Positions 43,970 through 51,462 of a DNA stretch of 64,000 nt are shown piece after piece. This DNA is from Alkalihalobacterium sp048323755. GTDB lineage: Bacteria; Bacillota; Bacilli; Bacillales; Bacillaceae_F. The DNA lies in NCBI RefSeq assembly GCF_048323755.1, contig NZ_JBLWFS010000003.1, forward strand, positions 124,001 through 188,000, given 5' to 3'. Every line of letters starts with the position of its first letter. Position 1 is the stretch's first letter. Made by a program: the position numbers and the translations under genes. The notes under the pieces are model-generated. The model was not told the DNA's origin. It ran no database searches and saw only the letters and a program-made list of their open reading frames with translations.

Positions 43970-44368
43970 ATGAAAGTAATTAAGTCAGTTGCCATTAAGC
44001 AAGTATTAACCGAAAAAAGAAAAGATCAACTGTTAAATGAACTCCACTTCGAAAAAGAACAAGCGGTTAAAGAACTAGAACAACTCAAGTTTCAATTACA
44101 TAAAAAAATAAAGCAACATACAAGTCATGAACAAAACCATACTTTAAGGAGTAATTTCCAAAAAGAAATTAAGCAGCGTGAAGAAAAATTAAGGGGTATC
44201 GACTTTAAAGTTCATCAGCTTAATAAATTGGAGATTGGAACGGAACTTCGTGATGGTACGGTTGAATCGATTTGTGAAGTAAAGATCGGTGATAATTGGG
44301 ATGATATTTTTTCAGAAGCAGAAATTATAATTAAGGACGGCATTGTTCACGAAATAAGAAAAGGATGA
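43970..44368 (+). CDS. ylqD: YlqD family protein, function unknown
   Basis: A 132-residue protein with an N-terminal VIKSVAIKQVLTE, a long charged coiled-coil centre (ELEQLKFQLHKKIKQ) and a small C-terminal beta part (VKIGDNWDDIFSEAEIIIKDG). It matches B. subtilis YlqD in position and character. The start follows GACGAGGTG. It is 7 bp before rimM, suggesting a ribosome-linked role, but no function is known to me. Confidence 0.85.
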   Translation: MKVIKSVAIKQVLTEKRKDQLLNELHFEKEQAVKELEQLKFQLHKKIKQHTSHEQNHTLRSNFQKEIKQREEKLRGIDFKVHQLNKLEIGTELRDGTVESICEVKIGDNWDDIFSEAEIIIKDGIVHEIRKG

Positions 44369-44375
44369 AACGATT

Positions 44376-44894
44376 ATGACAAATTGGTTTAAAGTAGGAA
44401 AAATAGTGAATACACATGGAATTCGTGGCGAACTACGTATAATTTCAACAACAGATTTTGAAGAAGAGCGATATGCTCCCGGGTCAGAGCTATACATTGA
44501 ACATCCTGACTTCAGGGAAATGCTCCCTGTTATTGTGGAGTCTCACCGTAAGCATAAAAACTTCGATTTATTAATATTTAAAGGATATACGAACATTAGT
44601 CAAGTTGAGAAATTTAAAGGTGGCACTTTAAAAGTATCTGAAGATGCGTTAGGTGAATTAGATGAGGGTGAATTTTATTACCATGAAGTTATCGGTTGTC
44701 AAGTTTACACAAATGATGGTATGGAACTTGGCAAAATAAAAGAAGTTCTTTCACCAGGAGCAAATGATGTATGGGTGATACAATCTAAGGCTGGTGGAAA
44801 AGATATATTAATACCATACATTGATGATGTCGTAAAAGAAGTGAATGTCGCTGAAAAGAAAGTTACAATCGAATTACTTGAGGGGTTAATTTAA
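44376..44894 (+). CDS. rimM: 16S rRNA-processing protein RimM
   Basis: Assembly factor for the 30S head, binding uS19. The 172-residue product has an N-terminal RimM barrel (FKVGKIVNTHGIRGELRI) and a C-terminal PRC-barrel (ANDVWVIQSKAGGKDILIPYI). The start at 44376 is 7 bp after ylqD; the gene abuts trmD directly. Confidence 0.96.
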   Translation: MTNWFKVGKIVNTHGIRGELRIISTTDFEEERYAPGSELYIEHPDFREMLPVIVESHRKHKNFDLLIFKGYTNISQVEKFKGGTLKVSEDALGELDEGEFYYHEVIGCQVYTNDGMELGKIKEVLSPGANDVWVIQSKAGGKDILIPYIDDVVKEVNVAEKKVTIELLEGLI

Positions 44895-45575
44895 GTGAAG
44901 GTTGATATACTGACATTATTTCCAGAAATGTTTACTGGTGTATTTGGTTCTTCCATTCTAAAGCATGCTGCAGAAAAAGGACAAGTTACCTATAATGTTG
45001 TCGATTTTCGGAATTACGCAGAAAATAAACATAGAAAAGTCGATGACTATCCATATGGTGGTGGAGCAGGGATGGTCTTAATGCCTCAACCTATTTTCGA
45101 TGCGGTTGAAGATTTAGTTAAAGATAAACAGACAAAGCCTAGAGTGGTTCTTCTCTGTCCCCAAGGTAAACGCTACACACAAAAAAAAGCTGAAGAACTG
45201 GCAAAGGAAGAGCACCTCATTTTAGTGTGTGGTCATTATGAAGGTTTTGATGAACGTATTCGTGAACATCTCGTCACTGATGAAATTTCGATTGGTGATT
45301 ATGTCCTAACGGGTGGCGAGCTTGGTGCTATGGTCATTACGGATAGTGTTACACGGTTATTGCCAGGTGTGTTAGGGAATGAAACGAGTGCTGTAACTGA
45401 CTCGTTTTCTATAGGTCTACTAGAGCATCCACATTATACAAGGCCTGCCGATTTTAGGGGTATGAAAGTACCGGATGTCTTGTTATCTGGTCATCATGAA
45501 AATATTAAAAAATGGCGTCACGAACAATCAATAGAACGGACGAAGAAGCGCCGTCCGGACATGTTAAATGACTAG
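44895..45575 (+). CDS. trmD: tRNA (guanine-37-N1)-methyltransferase TrmD
   Basis: Makes m1G37 in tRNAs to prevent frameshifting. SPOUT enzyme with a trefoil-knot SAM site: DDYPYGGGAGMV, CGHYEGFDERI, DYVLTGGELGAM, LLEHPHYTRPADF. The start is GTG 44895 after GAGGGG. At 226 residues it ends at RRPDMLND, about 17-20 residues short of the ~243-residue B. subtilis enzyme. The usual C-terminal tail is missing, and no continuation is visible in other frames. Confidence 0.94.
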   Translation: MKVDILTLFPEMFTGVFGSSILKHAAEKGQVTYNVVDFRNYAENKHRKVDDYPYGGGAGMVLMPQPIFDAVEDLVKDKQTKPRVVLLCPQGKRYTQKKAEELAKEEHLILVCGHYEGFDERIREHLVTDEISIGDYVLTGGELGAMVITDSVTRLLPGVLGNETSAVTDSFSIGLLEHPHYTRPADFRGMKVPDVLLSGHHENIKKWRHEQSIERTKKRRPDMLND

Positions 45576-45609
45576 CTTATAATTTTAAAGGAAAACTTTC
45601 TCTATCTTC

Positions 45610-45638
45610 TTGTTCTGAAGAAAGAAATATGTTATTAT
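45610..45638 (+). promoter_or_regulatory. Candidate promoter of rplS
   Basis: TTGTTC (45610-45615), a 17-bp spacer and TATTAT (45633-45638). It places the start near 45645, giving a leader of about 80 nt. Confidence 0.55.
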
Positions 45639-45644
45639 ATTCGT

Positions 45645-45726
45645 TGTGGCTAAGGCCCGTGATTACGATGTTCCGCTGCAGAAGAAAGACTGTTATGAGC
45701 ATCTTGGATGGAAGGAGGGGAATAGG
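45645..45726 (+). promoter_or_regulatory. Candidate L19 mRNA leader (autoregulatory)
   Basis: The untranslated leader holds a stem of GATGTTC (45667-45673) with GAGCATC (45697-45703), one wobble, and an inner CAG/CTG pair. It ends at the strong AAGGAGGGG ribosome site. L19 leaders that control rplS are known in Bacillus. This assignment rests on position and fold only. Confidence 0.55.
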
Positions 45727-46071
45727 ATGAGCAATATTATCCGTGAAATCGCAAAAGAACAACTACGCACTGATCTTCCAGCGTTCCGTCCTGGAGACAC
45801 TTTACGTGTACACGTTAAAGTTGTTGAGGGTAACCGTGAGCGTATTCAGGTGTTTGAAGGTGTAGTAATCAAGCGCCGTGGAACAAGTGTCAGCGAAACT
45901 TTTACTGTACGTAAAATTTCTTATGGCGTAGGTGTTGAGCGTACATTCCCATTACATTCACCGAAAATCGATTCGATTGAAGTGAAGCGTCGCGGTAAGG
46001 TACGTCGTGCCAAACTATATTACCTACGTGCACTACGTGGTAAAGCAGCGCGTATTAAAGAAATTCGATAA
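45727..46071 (+). CDS. rplS: Ribosomal protein bL19
   Basis: A 114-residue large-subunit protein at the 30S-50S interface. It starts MSNIIREIAKEQLRTDLPAF and contains FRPGDTLRVHVKVVEGNRER and GVGVERTFPLHSPKI. ATG 45727 follows AAGGAGGGG; longer in-frame reading passes through the leader structure. A terminator follows. Confidence 0.97.
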   Translation: MSNIIREIAKEQLRTDLPAFRPGDTLRVHVKVVEGNRERIQVFEGVVIKRRGTSVSETFTVRKISYGVGVERTFPLHSPKIDSIEVKRRGKVRRAKLYYLRALRGKAARIKEIR

Positions 46072-46085
46072 TTGTATGAAAAAAG

Positions 46086-46117
46086 AAAGGGGCTTGGTTA
46101 TCAAGCTCCTTTTTTTA
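46086..46117 (+). terminator. Intrinsic terminator after rplS
   Basis: AAAGGGGCTTG (46086-46096) pairs with CAAGCTCCTTT (46102-46112), 11 bp with one wobble, followed by TTTTT. Confidence 0.9.
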
Positions 46118-46196
46118 CACTAGTTGTGATATGATCTAAAGTAGGGAAGATCTCAATTCCTCATAATAGATAACTTTATATTGTGGAGGATGATTT

Positions 46197-46748
46197 ATGA
46201 ATTTCGGAAAAAGCGAAACGTACGAGTGGATAAAAGCAGTATTAATTGCGTTACTTTTAGCTGTTCTTATTCGCTATTTCTTATTTGCACCGATCGTTGT
46301 TGAAGGAGAATCGATGGTTCCTACTTTGCATCATAGTGACCGTATGATTGTTAATAAAATAGGGTATACCATTGGAGAACCTGATCGTTTTGATATTATT
46401 GTTTTTCATGCAAGTGAAGAAAGTGACTACATAAAACGCGTAATTGGTTTACCAGGCGATACAGTTGAATTTATTGATGATACACTTCACATAAACGGCA
46501 TGGCTTATGAAGAGCCTTATTTAGAAGAATTAAAACAAGAGCTTAATGGTGCAACCCTTACATATGATTTTACTTTAGACGAAGTGACTAGCTCTGTCGT
46601 TGTTCCTGATGGATATCTTTTCGTTATGGGGGATAACAGACGAAGAAGCTTAGACAGCCGTGATATTGGATTTATCTCATATGAAGAGGTAGTAGGAAAG
46701 GCTAATTTTGTTTTTTGGCCATTTACAGATATTCGAATAGCAAAGTAG
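46197..46748 (+). CDS. Type I signal peptidase (SipS/LepB family)
   Basis: Membrane serine protease that removes signal peptides from exported proteins. The 183-residue product has one N-terminal transmembrane helix (about residues 12-32), the nucleophile serine in GESMVPTL (about residue 42), catalytic lysine in DYIKRVIGLPGD (about residue 82), and box E GDNRRRSLDSR. The start follows TGGAGGATG. The gene lies between rplS and rbgA, 8 bp before the rbgA start; B. subtilis lacks a sip gene here. Confidence 0.94.
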   Translation: MNFGKSETYEWIKAVLIALLLAVLIRYFLFAPIVVEGESMVPTLHHSDRMIVNKIGYTIGEPDRFDIIVFHASEESDYIKRVIGLPGDTVEFIDDTLHINGMAYEEPYLEELKQELNGATLTYDFTLDEVTSSVVVPDGYLFVMGDNRRRSLDSRDIGFISYEEVVGKANFVFWPFTDIRIAK

Positions 46749-46756
46749 GTGTTAAC

Positions 46757-47611
46757 GTGACGATACAGTGGTTTCCAGGTCATATGGCAAAAGCACGTCG
46801 AGAAGTAACGGAAAAGCTGAAGCTGATTGATGTCGTCATCGAGCTTCTTGATGCACGTGTCCCGATGTCATCAAGAAATCCAATGATAGATGAAATCGTT
46901 GCTCACAAGCCGCGATTGGTTTTGTTAAACAAAGCTGATTTAGCTGATCAAAGAGTAACGGATGAATGGAAAAATTTCTTTACAAAACAAGATGTAAAGG
47001 TCCTATCCATCGATAGTCAATCCGGTAAAGGAGTTTCGGCGATTAGCCCAAGTTGTAAAGAACTTGCAACTCCCTTACTGGAAAAAATGAAAGCACGTGG
47101 AATGAAACCAAGAGCGATTCGTGCAATGATTTTAGGTATACCTAATGTCGGCAAAAGCACTTTAATCAACCGCCTTGCTGTTAAAAAGATTGCTAAGACT
47201 GGAGATCGCCCAGGTGTAACGAAACAGCAACAATGGATTAAAGTAGGTAACGAAATGGAGCTTTTAGATACACCGGGAATACTATGGCCTAAATTTGAGG
47301 ACCAAGCGATCGGTTTTCGTTTAGCAGCTACAGGTGCTATAAAAGACGAATTACTTGATTTTCAAGATGTAGCCTTGTTTGTACTCAATTATCTTAAAGA
47401 ACGTTATGAAGGCCAAGTAAAAGAGCGTTTTAAGCTAGATGAAATCCCACCAGAAGGACTCCAGCTGTTTGACGAAATTGGTAAAAAACGTGGGTTCTTA
47501 CAAAGCGGTGGATATATTGATTACGATAAAACAGCAGAGGTCATCCTACGTGAGTTACGTTCTGGAAAATTAGGTAGAATTACTTTAGAGACGCCTAAGG
47601 AATATCTCTAA
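46757..47611 (+). CDS. rbgA: Ribosome biogenesis GTPase RbgA (YlqF)
   Basis: GTPase for late 50S assembly (uL16 incorporation). The 284-residue circularly permuted GTPase has MTIQWFPGHMAKARRE, then NKAD (G4) before GIPNVGKSTLINRL (G1) and DTPGILWP (G3), and a C-terminal ANTAR-like domain. GTG 46757 gives the exact family N-terminus; the ribosome site GTAGGTG is within the end of the signal-peptidase gene. Confidence 0.95.
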   Translation: MTIQWFPGHMAKARREVTEKLKLIDVVIELLDARVPMSSRNPMIDEIVAHKPRLVLLNKADLADQRVTDEWKNFFTKQDVKVLSIDSQSGKGVSAISPSCKELATPLLEKMKARGMKPRAIRAMILGIPNVGKSTLINRLAVKKIAKTGDRPGVTKQQQWIKVGNEMELLDTPGILWPKFEDQAIGFRLAATGAIKDELLDFQDVALFVLNYLKERYEGQVKERFKLDEIPPEGLQLFDEIGKKRGFLQSGGYIDYDKTAEVILRELRSGKLGRITLETPKEYL

Positions 47612-47628
47612 ATTTAGTGTTCGCGCAG

Positions 47629-47666
47629 CGCAGTTGGTCTTCGATACGACCACCTGCGTTTTTTTT
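47629..47666 (+). terminator. Intrinsic terminator after rbgA
   Basis: CGCAG-TT-GGTC, an 8-nt loop, GACC-AC-CTGCG, then T8 (47659-47666). Confidence 0.88.
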
Positions 47667-47675
47667 ATAGAGTAT

Positions 47676-47740
47676 AAAATTCTAAGGTGTCTAGCTCCAG
47701 CACTTGTCGCCGATAAGCCAGGCGCCTTGCGCTTTTTTTG
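47676..47740 (+). repeat. Interspersed repeat, copy 4 (internally deleted)
   Basis: The left end, ATTCTAAGGTGTCTAGCTCC, joins directly at a CAG to the right end, CACTTGTCGCCGATAAGCC to GGCGCCTTGCGCTTTTTTT. About 75 bp of the middle seen in copy 3 is missing. It lies in the 254-bp rbgA-rnhB gap. No other element was recognised between it and rnhB. Confidence 0.8.
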
Positions 47741-47865
47741 TGTCAATAGAAGCAGTGTACCTCAACATAGAACCAAAATAAATACTTCCACAATGCTAGT
47801 ACTAGTAAAAACAAAAAAGAATTTGACCGATATAATAAGTAAGACATTAGAGGAGAAACGTGATT

Positions 47866-48645
47866 ATGAGCCAACTAACAATTAAACAAGTTGAACAATT
47901 ACTTTTTAAAGATGAAACTGAGCTTTCTGAGGAACTTTTTACGAAGATTAAGACAGATGACCGAAAAGGCGTACAAAAGTTAGTTAATCGATATGAAAAG
48001 CAACTGCAAAAAGAAAAGCAACTACGTGATATGTTTATAGATATGAGCTCTTATGAGGTTGATCTAAGAAACAAAGGTATAGAATGGATTGCAGGTATTG
48101 ATGAAGTGGGGCGAGGTCCGTTAGCAGGTCCTGTTGTTTGTTGTGCAGTTATTTTGCCGAAAGACTTTTATTTACCAGGACTTACTGACTCGAAAAAGCT
48201 ATCGAAAGAAAAACGAGAGAGTTTTTATAATGTAATCTTGCAAGAAGCGGTTTCTGTCCATACTAGTATTATTTCAGCTGCTGTTATTGATAAAGTAAAT
48301 ATTTATGAAGCAACTAAACTAGGAATGAAAGAGGCGATAGAAGGTTTAACAGTAAAACCGCAGCACTTGCTTATAGATGCTATGAAACTTTCAATTCCAA
48401 TTCCACAAACATCAATCATTAAGGGTGATGCAACAAGTATATCGATCGCGGCAAGTTCTGTTGTTGCAAAAGTAACGAGAGATCGATATATGGAGGAGTT
48501 AGGTGAAACCTACCCTGATTACGGATTTGAGCGGCATATGGGGTATGGGACAAAAGAGCATCTGCAAGCCATAGAAAGATACGGAATTATTCTGGAAGAG
48601 CATCGTATGAGTTTTAGCCCAGTAAAAGAGAGTATAGCAAAATAG
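47866..48645 (+). CDS. rnhB: Ribonuclease HII
   Basis: Cleaves RNA in RNA-DNA hybrids and single ribonucleotides in DNA. The 259-residue product has a ~70-residue N-terminal helical domain typical of Bacillus RnhB, then GIDEVGRGPLAGPVV (catalytic Asp-Glu, about residues 79-93), TDSKKLS, and LLIDAM with a third catalytic Asp. ATG 47866 follows AGAGGAGAAAC; GTG 47860 is an alternative but too close to the ribosome site. Confidence 0.95.
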   Translation: MSQLTIKQVEQLLFKDETELSEELFTKIKTDDRKGVQKLVNRYEKQLQKEKQLRDMFIDMSSYEVDLRNKGIEWIAGIDEVGRGPLAGPVVCCAVILPKDFYLPGLTDSKKLSKEKRESFYNVILQEAVSVHTSIISAAVIDKVNIYEATKLGMKEAIEGLTVKPQHLLIDAMKLSIPIPQTSIIKGDATSISIAASSVVAKVTRDRYMEELGETYPDYGFERHMGYGTKEHLQAIERYGIILEEHRMSFSPVKESIAK

Positions 48646-48670
48646 TAAATGTGAAGGGAGGATGTACGTT

Positions 48671-50440
48671 TTGTTTAGTATAATTCAAGAAACAACCCAG
48701 AAAACAACGATAAGAAAACCTCAAACACTGCATCTTTCCCAAGGTCAACTGTTTCAAGGGAGAGTTCTAAAATTTTTTCCAAATCACTTGGCATCCCTTC
48801 AATTAGGAAATATGACTGTAACGGCAAAACTCGAAGTACCTCTTACTGCTGGACAAAAATATTGGTTAGAAGTTGTTCGTGCAGAAGGGGTACCACAGCT
48901 CAAAATTCTTGACGATAATGCTGTAAGGCGAGATGGCCAGCAAACACAAGCTCAAGTACTTCAACAGTTAGGTTTACCTGCTAACAAAGTTAATGATTTA
49001 TTAATTCGCCATTTGGCCACTGAACAAATTCCTTTTACTAAAGAAGTTTTTGAAAAAGGGGCTCAATTATTACAACGAACAGGGCTTACGAATAAAGAGG
49101 GGTTACACATTTTATCGACATTGCTTCATAGAAACTTGCCACTCACACTAGAAAGTTTTTATGCAATGCGAGCCATGGAGCGTACGCCTGGGCCATTATT
49201 ACACCAGATTACAGAACTTCAGGGACAGCTTCAAACGATGCAAAAAGAACACCCTTCATTAAGATCTTTTATGAATGGAATCGAGGCTGTTATGAAAGAA
49301 ACACAAATTGATGAGGGGAAACATCCAGTACTTCAACTACTACACTCAGCTTCGTCACAATCGGTTTCAAAAGACTTGAGAGAAGGAGCCGTGCAGCTTT
49401 TACAAAGGACAGGTATATTGGGTGGAAATGTTTCAACAGATCAGTTATTTGAAAACTTTAAGGCACAGTTGATGGATCCCTCTAACCGCCAGACGGTCAG
49501 TAAGTTATGGCCGTTTTTATTGCAAAATGGCACAGGAGGCATCCCACTTGAATCTTTAGATGGTAAAACTCTGTTCCAACTACTATATTCACGTCTAGAC
49601 CAACCTCTAACAAAACCGGAACAACAACAACAATTCCAATTGCTGCTGCAATTATTTTCGAATAACACGAATGCGCAAACTGTAACGAATAACCTCTTTA
49701 ATTTACAGAGTACATTCGTTCAGTTATCTGCTCAAGAAAGAGAGGCTTTATCACATCTCTGGAATCAATCTGTACAAAACGAACAGCAGGGTGAACGTTC
49801 ATCTATTGCTAACCAGCTTATTCGAATTGTTAATGGATTAGGGTACTCACAAGAAAGAGAACTTTTACAATTCTTTCAAGGACAAAATAGCGCTAATGAA
49901 AATAGTCAAGGAGAACGCCTTAAAGGTTTATTATTACAGCTCAATCAAATTCATCTCCCAAAGACGATGAAGGATAAAGTAGAATCAGTTATTTATCGAA
50001 TTACAGGGCAACAGTTAATTGCACAAGAACAACAGGGACCTATTCAACAAACAGCATTGCAAGTGCCACTTCAATTGGGAGAATGGCTAACCGAGCTTAC
50101 GGTTCAATGGGAAGGGAAAAGAAAAGCTGATGGAAAAATTGACCCTGACCATTGTCGTATTCTTTTTTATTTAAATTTAGCGCAATTAAGAGAAACGGTA
50201 GTTGATGTTCAAATACAAAAAAAGATTATCTCCGTTCAAGTGTTCAATGAACATGAACGCCCAGTCATGTTGTTAAATGTACTTCAACCTTTATTAAAAA
50301 AGCAACTTTCCAAAATGGAATATACGTTATCTTCTGTAAATTGGATTCAATTCACAGAACAGCAGTTTAAAAAGGATACGTCTGCTCATAAGGCGTATAC
50401 GCACAGAAACGGTTATGAAGGAGTTGATGTAAGAGTATGA
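48671..50440 (+). CDS. ylqG: YlqG-like protein with FliK-like C-terminal domain
   Basis: A 589-residue glutamine-rich protein (Q/N-rich runs at about 300-420). No membrane segment or signal peptide. The last ~110 residues (ILFYLNLAQLRETVVDVQI, ISVQVFNEHERPVMLLN, LLKKQLSKMEYTLSSVNW) look like the C-terminal domain of flagellar hook-length protein FliK. TTG 48671, 9 nt after AAGGGAGG, is preferred to ATG 48662, which abuts the ribosome site. It overlaps ylqH by 4 bp. The position matches B. subtilis ylqG. Function is not known; the FliK likeness is my inference. Confidence 0.75.
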   Translation: MFSIIQETTQKTTIRKPQTLHLSQGQLFQGRVLKFFPNHLASLQLGNMTVTAKLEVPLTAGQKYWLEVVRAEGVPQLKILDDNAVRRDGQQTQAQVLQQLGLPANKVNDLLIRHLATEQIPFTKEVFEKGAQLLQRTGLTNKEGLHILSTLLHRNLPLTLESFYAMRAMERTPGPLLHQITELQGQLQTMQKEHPSLRSFMNGIEAVMKETQIDEGKHPVLQLLHSASSQSVSKDLREGAVQLLQRTGILGGNVSTDQLFENFKAQLMDPSNRQTVSKLWPFLLQNGTGGIPLESLDGKTLFQLLYSRLDQPLTKPEQQQQFQLLLQLFSNNTNAQTVTNNLFNLQSTFVQLSAQEREALSHLWNQSVQNEQQGERSSIANQLIRIVNGLGYSQERELLQFFQGQNSANENSQGERLKGLLLQLNQIHLPKTMKDKVESVIYRITGQQLIAQEQQGPIQQTALQVPLQLGEWLTELTVQWEGKRKADGKIDPDHCRILFYLNLAQLRETVVDVQIQKKIISVQVFNEHERPVMLLNVLQPLLKKQLSKMEYTLSSVNWIQFTEQQFKKDTSAHKAYTHRNGYEGVDVRV

Positions 50441-50739
50441 GAAACGAAAAGAAACCTCAAACTGCAATCGCTCTTTCGTATAATGAAAAAATAGACGAAG
50501 CTCCTCGAGTTAAAGCAAAAGGAAAAGGCTTTGTTGCTGAAGAGATTATAGAACGTGCGAAGGCACATCATATACCCATTCAAGAGGACCCCTCATTAGT
50601 TGAACTATTAAGTCAATTAGAAATTAATGAAACAATCCCAACTGAATTATTTGAAGTCGTTGCTGAGTTGTTTGCTTTTATATACCGAATCGATAAAAAC
50701 CACAATAACGATAGCGGGATTAATGATGAAAAGCCATAA
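50437..50739 (+). CDS. ylqH: YlqH, stand-alone FlhB C-terminal-domain-like protein
   Basis: A 100-residue soluble protein equivalent to the cytoplasmic C-terminal domain of the flagellar export switch FlhB: QTAIALSYNEK, APRVKAKGKGFVAEEIIERA, HHIPIQEDPSLVELL, EINETIPTELFEVVAELFAF. It has no membrane helices. The FlhB autocleavage motif NPTH is replaced by KPQT, so the protein starts about where cleaved FlhB-C begins. The ATGA overlap with ylqG implies coupled translation and a working pair. Function is unknown. Confidence 0.85.
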   Translation: MRNEKKPQTAIALSYNEKIDEAPRVKAKGKGFVAEEIIERAKAHHIPIQEDPSLVELLSQLEINETIPTELFEVVAELFAFIYRIDKNHNNDSGINDEKP

Positions 50740-50775
50740 AGTTAAGTAAATTCTCATGGTTTAATACACGTTGGA

Positions 50776-50782
50776 CATACTA
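50776..50782 (+). promoter_or_regulatory. Possible sigma-G/F -10 element for the SASP gene
   Basis: CATACTA matches the forespore sigma -10 consensus and lies 28 bp before the SASP start. No convincing -35 is seen 17-18 bp upstream, so this is tentative. Confidence 0.35.
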
Positions 50783-50809
50783 TGTGAAGATAATGAAAGG
50801 AGTGATACG

Positions 50810-50995
50810 ATGCCCAAAAAGAATTTATTAGTCGTTCCTGAATGTGAGCAAATGCTTGAGAGCTATCGTGAAGAAATTGCCATGGAATTTGGAGTTCATC
50901 AAAGTGTTCAAGAAATGGATGCAGTAAGCCGAAGTATGACAAGAAAAGTGTTGGATCAAACAAAGAAAACAAATAGTATAGAGGATTGTGAATAA
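50810..50995 (+). CDS. Small alpha/beta-type acid-soluble spore protein
   Basis: A 61-residue DNA-binding spore-core protein. KNLLVVPECEQMLESYREEI and AMEFGVHQSVQ match the first SASP motif, including the germination-protease site E-I-A-x-E-F-G. SRSMTRKVLDQ matches the second motif region. These proteins coat forespore DNA against UV and damage. ATG 50810 follows AAAGGAG. It overlaps the next gene by one base (TAATG). It is a divergent minor member; B. subtilis has no SASP gene at this site. Confidence 0.8.
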   Translation: MPKKNLLVVPECEQMLESYREEIAMEFGVHQSVQEMDAVSRSMTRKVLDQTKKTNSIEDCE

Positions 50996-51294
50996 TGGGG
51001 AAGGACAGAGAATTTAACCCTAACCCGAAAACGCCGTTGGATTATTGGGATGAAAATATTGATCCCGCGCAAATGTCAGGGGATCATTGGGTCGAAGAAG
51101 AGAATGCTCCAATCGAGAATAAAGGGTTTGCCGATCCTACGGAATGTGAAGTAGTGGAAGAAAAAATGACTCCGCCTGGAGCTATGTTCATGCATCCATC
51201 TATAAATGTAAGTTATGGTAATGATGGCTTAACAGGGACGAGACCAAAAAAAGAGAAAAAAACAAGAAAAAACGCGAATAAGAGTGAAAAATAA
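50995..51294 (+). CDS. Hypothetical protein, possibly DUF3905 type
   Basis: A 99-residue acidic N-terminal/basic C-terminal protein: NPKTPLDYWDENIDPAQMSG, DHWVEEEN, GAMFMHPSINVSYGNDG and a lysine-rich tail. It resembles, from memory, a small Bacillus family annotated DUF3905; I cannot confirm this. No membrane segment is seen. The start overlaps the SASP stop, so it is cotranscribed and may be sporulation-related. Confidence 0.65.
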   Translation: MGKDREFNPNPKTPLDYWDENIDPAQMSGDHWVEEENAPIENKGFADPTECEVVEEKMTPPGAMFMHPSINVSYGNDGLTGTRPKKEKKTRKNANKSEK

Positions 51295-51315
51295 AGGAAA
51301 TGTGTCTATTTTATT

Positions 51316-51352
51316 AAATTTTGGAGGGGGAACCCCTCCATAAAATTTTAAA
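51316..51352 (+). terminator. Strong hairpin terminator after the hypothetical gene
   Basis: GGAGGGG (51323-51329), loop GAA, CCCCTCC (51333-51339), extended by flanking AAATTTT and AAAATTT. Both sides are A/T-rich, so it may act in both directions. Confidence 0.75.
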
Positions 51353-51375
51353 AAATGTTAAAATAAAAAAGGAAT

Positions 51376-51404
51376 TTGACAATTCATCACGAAATATCTG
51401 TATT
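51376..51404 (+). promoter_or_regulatory. Sigma-A promoter of sucCD
   Basis: TTGACA (51376-51381), a 17-bp spacer and TGTATT (51399-51404), about 58 bp before sucC. Confidence 0.6.
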
Positions 51405-51462
51405 GGACAGACTAGTTAGTCTCTCTTAATATGGATACAATTGATAGGAGGATGGAGAGAGA

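Noticed and set aside
45576..45645. Frameshifted remainder of trmD after its stop
   Set aside because: All three frames were read by eye and none gives the expected tail. The rplS promoter occupies the segment.
47634..47885. 83-codon open frame between rbgA and rnhB
   Set aside because: It runs through the rbgA terminator and the deleted repeat copy and into rnhB in another frame. No ribosome site.
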